Shown: positions 60,362-64,000 of the stretch, piece by piece
Layout: the number at the start of each line of letters is the position of its first letter
Position numbering within the stretch: position 1 is the first letter of the stretch
NCBI GenBank assembly: GCA_902806565.1
Contig: CADCXA010000031.1
Location: 1,984,001-2,048,000, forward strand
Source: Hypoxylon rubiginosum
Taxonomy: Eukaryota; Ascomycota; Sordariomycetes; Xylariales; Hypoxylaceae
Direction of reading: 5' to 3'
Length of the DNA stretch: 64,000 nucleotides
Notes under the pieces: generated by a model
What the model saw: only the letters and a program-made list of their open reading frames with translations
Told to the model about the DNA's origin: nothing
Databases searched by the model: none
Program-made: the position numbers and the translations under genes

Positions 60362-61090
60362 ATGTTACCCATAATTCCTCTCGTCGGCGTCATGTCTAGC
60401 GGCAAGAGCACGCTCGGGCGTAAGCTTGCGGAAGAGTTCAACCTTTACTACTTCTCAGTTGGAGATTTCTTTCGGTCGATGTGTGAATCCCCTCTCCCGA
60501 GGTTTTTGGCAGAAGTTGTCCGGAGAGACCACCCGGACAAAGCGGATCAATACATTGACTTCGAGGCATTCCAAAATGCAAATGTCCCCGGCGTCTCGCC
60601 AGCTGTCTGCCTAGCTGCCTACATGCATCAATTCATTGCTTTCCGGGACACCATCCCCCACTTTATTGCTATCCCTCTTCTCCAGGACAAGATAAAGGAT
60701 ATTAACGACATCGAGAATGCGTATAAATACAAGGGCATCCTCTTAGACGGATTCCCACGGCAATTAGACCACCTCGAGAGTGCCGAAATTATTAATAGCA
60801 GCACTCATCTTGTTATCTATGTTGACTGTCCTGTCCCCGTTGCGCGGTCCCGCTTTCTCAAACGCTCACAGGGTGCCCCGGATTCGGCAGCGTACGAGCA
60901 TCGGGTATGGGCTTATGAGGAGAGTAAACCACATCTGTTAACTGAACTCCGGCTCAAAAAGCTCCTTTTAACAACTACCAATGACGGTTCTAAGACTGTC
61001 GACCAGGCCTACGGGGATCTCGTTGAACAGCTCTCTTCGAACGCAAGATGGAGGGCCATTGTTGGTCCGACATGTTTGCCTTTGTTCTAA
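60362..61090 (+). CDS. Nucleoside-monophosphate-kinase-like P-loop protein
   Basis: Single exon of 242 residues. The P-loop GVMSSGKST is at 9-17, DFFRSM follows the NMP-binding helix, and KGILLDGFPRQ at about 124-134 is the core motif of the adenylate/UMP-CMP kinase family. HLVIYVDCP and a basic RSRFLKRSQG lid-like segment come next. The region between 45 and 110 is longer and unlike standard adenylate kinases, so substrate specificity cannot be stated. The start is well defined: the leader is CA-rich and the P-loop follows at the expected distance. It could be a stand-alone accessory kinase. Confidence 0.75.
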   Translation: MLPIIPLVGVMSSGKSTLGRKLAEEFNLYYFSVGDFFRSMCESPLPRFLAEVVRRDHPDKADQYIDFEAFQNANVPGVSPAVCLAAYMHQFIAFRDTIPHFIAIPLLQDKIKDINDIENAYKYKGILLDGFPRQLDHLESAEIINSSTHLVIYVDCPVPVARSRFLKRSQGAPDSAAYEHRVWAYEESKPHLLTELRLKKLLLTTTNDGSKTVDQAYGDLVEQLSSNARWRAIVGPTCLPLF

Positions 61091-61804
61091 GCTCTTTCAT
61101 GTTCTATCTCTTGGGGAATGCAGATGCTAGTCATACATTTACTCCGTTTTCCTGTAGTATTAGCTTTAGTCGTAAACACACATAGGACATAGATCAGGTC
61201 ATACACCTAGCCACTCCTTTAACAACTATAAATTTACATTCATTGTATTAAAGCAAATGTTACTACTTGCGCTCACGTAGGTGGTACCTAAGGTAGGATT
61301 AGGGTTCTTGGTGTGTATTCCTAGCTCACCTCACGTATTAATATTTTCTAAATTCAAGATCTGTAGGATATGAGAAGCAACACAAATTCAATTACGTCGG
61401 GCTCAAATACTGGTGGGTGAATCCTTAAGTCATTAGGCCAACTGACAGCCGTGCTATTAGTACAATGGGAGAACGACCAGTTTATATGGTACCTGAGTAG
61501 AAATAGGAAACTAAACTCACTGTGAGTATTGTAGTAGTCCACAACACCAAGATGTAACGACTAGATAACATATCATCGGCCATGTATAACACCCCGCTAC
61601 TTATACCCAACCGGGAACGGAACCGAAGAAGAGCTTCCCTTTTAGGCAAATTCCACACCATCTAATAACTTCCGAGTGGCGTAACCTTTCGCGTGATGTC
61701 TCTTTACCTGCTACTGTTTGCTCATCGTCTTCATCTGCACTGATGCCTGGCTAACATTTAACTTCAATCACTTCCCGGCGCCGATGCTCGCGCACAACGT
61801 CACG
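61091..61804. other. Intergenic
   Basis: No gene is recognised; this is likely the promoter of the DUF3328 gene. Confidence 0.5.
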
Positions 61805-62673
61805 ATGAGCTCTAGCAAGCAAGAGGACAATGTGGAGGAAGAAGAGCAAGCTTTCCTTCCACCGTCACCACCGCGAGGAGATGCTGCGTGGACTCGAGAC
61901 GGCCGCTCGCGCAGCGTGACATGGTACCTGCGGCTCGCCCTGGAGATCGGGATGGCGGTCATCATAATCGTCTTGTTAGTAAATCCCGTCTACGAACGGA
62001 TCGGACCCGAGCGGTCCCCGGTACCAAGATGTACGTTTCTTGCTATAGTCAGAAGATAATATGCCGAGAAGTGCCTCATTATCCGTATTCGCAGTCCCTC
62101 GAAAGACGTACACCTTCCTTCCGGATCCGCAGTACGTCCGCGACGACATGCTCTTCGACGAACATGACACGCTTCATACTCTTCATAACTGGATACCTCT
62201 GAGCGCAGGTACGTATGATAAGGACTTCATTCTCTACCGAGGATGTAGTTGATTGACGTTGTGCTTCTACAGACGCAAGGGGTTACGTCCAGATTCCCGA
62301 CTACGGCGCATACGACATTCTCGGTGACCCCTACACGGTAGCCATCAACCGGACATCCGACGGGCCCGCATACATGATGTCGGTGTTCCACCAGCTCCAT
62401 TGCCTGTCGTACATAGTCGACCACTTTCAGCAAGGATACGCCGGCACCGAATTGACGGAAGAGGTGGCCCACCACTCGGCACACTGCATCGACTACCTCC
62501 GCCAGTCTATCATGTGCGCCGCCGACACCAACTTGGAGGGTAAGACCGAAGCGGGTCCGGGCTGGGGCTCGAAACACGAGTGTGCCGACTACGACGCGGT
62601 GCTGGCTTGGGCGAACGAGCATTCGACGATGAAATGGAGGAACGGTCTTATGCCGGGCGAGGCGATACTCTGA
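61805..62673 (+). CDS. UstYa-like protein (DUF3328)
   Basis: Exons 61805-62030, 62095-62208 and 62273-62673 join in phase to 246 residues. An upstream in-frame ATG at 61784 would add 7. A short acidic cytosolic N-terminus is followed by one membrane helix (LALEIGMAVIIIVLLVNPVY) and then the DUF3328 domain. The two HxxHC motifs of the family are present: HQLHC at 153-157 and HSAHC at 181-185. UstYa-type proteins catalyse oxidative cyclisation or other oxidations in fungal RiPP (ustiloxin/dikaritin) and cyclic-peptide pathways. No precursor peptide, UstYb or methyltransferase gene is visible in the 1.3 kb that remains to the right, so membership of a cluster is undecided. Confidence 0.88.
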
Positions 62674-62961
62674 CGCGGAGCGCTTAGTTTGGATGAATTC
62701 CAGCTATAGCTACCTAATCTACCTCCTAGCAACTACTCGTGCCGAGGCTTTTGCATTTCAGTTCACAGCCCCTTATTCGAGGATCTCTAGCCTGTCAAGA
62801 CCGTACCTAATAACGACTCGAAAAATGTTTCCATGAGAAATGTATCGAATGGGTGTACGTACACCCTTAGTTATGCTTTAGACATCTAGTGCAAATTGGT
62901 ACAGAATCGACCCAGTAAGGAAACTTCTTAAAGAAACGGCAGTGCACGATCCCTAAAAAGC

Positions 62962-64000
62962 CTACCCTGGTGCTGGGTAATATGCTTTGTACAATTGCAT
63001 TATGCCCACGACGCTTTGTACCAACCCAAAGAAGACAGTAAAGAACACCGCTATCCAGACTGCGTACCATTGGGTCGCATCCCTTCTGTCATGCCACCAT
63101 TGTCCGAAAGAATGCGGCCGCGAGTCATCAAACGCTTCCTTCAGAGTGACGAGGCGATCTCTCCAGTAGTTGTACCCATCAACACGTCTCGACGGGTGGC
63201 TGATCGTGAGCACAGCGAAGTCCAGTTCTTTCACCCAATCCTTCTTCTTACACCACTTCTCTACTTGCCGATTGCCTTTGGGAAAGAGTAGTGCAAGGGT
63301 CTCTAGTGTCTCCTCGATGAATCCGTCAGGGAAGACCAACGAGCTGCCATGTCAGTTTTGGTTTGAGAGAGAGAGAGAGTTTGAAGCTAGGGAATCACCT
63401 TCTATGGTTCTGCAAGAAGGCTGCGTGGTGAAAGACAAAAACTGTTCTAATGTCTTCCCGCAGCAGGAGATGGTCGTGCAAGTTGGTCGTGAGCTGAACC
63501 TTTAGCCCTGCAATGCGCTCGATATTACAGACATGAAAGCTGCTTTCAAGCTTTACCCCAAGGCACGGGATTACTGGGCAAGCATTGAAAAGACCTAGTC
63601 TCTTGAGGAAATCGGTCAACGTCCCTGTTGTCCACGTAACGTTGCCCCGGCCAGTATATACATTGTCAAAGACACCGACATCCATCATGATCAATAGACG
63701 CAAAGCGAGATCAATAGCGTTTTGCAATCGTTGTGACGGCATCGGCATGTTGCATTTCCCCATCAGTTTTGCCATGATGTCTTCGTGCGAGGCCTGGCCA
63801 CGGATGTCTGTAATGATGTCCACAAGGTCAGCGTTGGTTTGTAGCGGGAAGACTGTGCCATTCATCATTGCGATCGAAGTTACTTGTCTGCACTGTCGAT
63901 AGTAGTACCGAAAGTACGCCTGCAGATAGTTACAATTATCTGCATTGAACACCCCTTGCGCAATGCAGCTTTGCGCACTCGGACTAGCTGGGTACTCTCT
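62962..64000 (-). CDS. Conserved fungal protein with C-terminal membrane helix, 5' end outside window
   Basis: The frame is open to the right edge, so the gene is partial. Exons 64000-63399 and 63343-62962 are joined by a 55-bp intron (donor GTGATT, acceptor GGCAG) that restores NHRR-S-SLVFPDGF. The visible part has CNYLQAYFRYYYRQCRQVTS, a central region with DIRTVFVFHHAAFLQNH, the motif GFIEETLETLALLFP, and a last segment ending in one hydrophobic helix (WIAVFFTVFFGLVQSVVGIM). I recognise it as a type widespread in Sordariomycetes without a known function. The intron contains a GA microsatellite (63367-63379). It is convergent with the UstYa-like gene. Confidence 0.7.

Overview
The window comes from a filamentous ascomycete (Pezizomycotina, most likely Sordariomycetes). 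Genes are short and carry introns of about 40-100 bp with GTRNGT donors and CTAAC-like branch sites. A 7-kb tract is reduced almost wholly to A and T in the manner of repeat-induced point mutation (RIP). The protein families (Fungal_N/NACHT NLR-like proteins, UstYa/DUF3328, But2, CVNH, Spt7) are fungal. No splice site is confirmed by RNA; exon coordinates were worked out by hand from reading frame, splice consensus and family conservation.

Layout. 1-8.8 kb: an HSL-type alpha/beta hydrolase, a tRNA-Lys(CTT), a four-exon PLP decarboxylase of the glutamate/cysteine-sulfinate decarboxylase family, a VanZ-like membrane protein, and a 612-bp Tc1/mariner (pogo-type) MITE with TA duplication. 8.8-17.2 kb: the SAGA subunit Spt7, an MFS sugar transporter, a weak hypothetical gene and a small C2H2 zinc-finger protein. 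18.8-26.8 kb: a broken NmrA-like gene, then a RIP-destroyed LTR retrotransposon whose two LTRs can still be aligned. 26.8-38.7 kb: a large NACHT-type NLR-like protein, a DUF2306 membrane protein, a second MFS transporter, and two Ser/Thr-rich single-pass membrane proteins.

39.3-42.6 kb: the most notable locus, a head-to-head pair of methionine aminopeptidase genes, type 2 on the minus strand and type 1 on the plus strand, sharing a 471-bp promoter that contains a perfect dyad. Both keep all metal ligands but are altered next to the catalytic His. Linked MetAP1 and MetAP2 copies are known from the fumagillin locus of Aspergillus fumigatus, so this may be a self-resistance or target-duplication pair. 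No terpene cyclase, PKS or P450 gene was seen in the window.

43.0-50.6 kb: a 437-bp hAT-like MITE with an exact 8-bp duplication. Next to it lies an apparently intact Ty1/copia element with identical LTRs, a 5-bp duplication and a single in-frame UAG between gag-protease and integrase-RT-RNaseH. It sits just downstream of a small secreted SnoaL-like gene. 51.5-64 kb: a second NLR-like gene with the same exon-intron plan as the first, a But2-domain secreted protein, a cyanovirin-N-like gene with an in-frame stop, a nucleoside-monophosphate-kinase-like protein, a UstYa/DUF3328 oxidase-like protein, and a membrane protein cut by the window edge.

The core genes (Spt7, VanZ, tRNA) sit in the first 17 kb. 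The rest has the character of an accessory region: NLR genes, secreted proteins, pseudogenes and transposons of very different ages.
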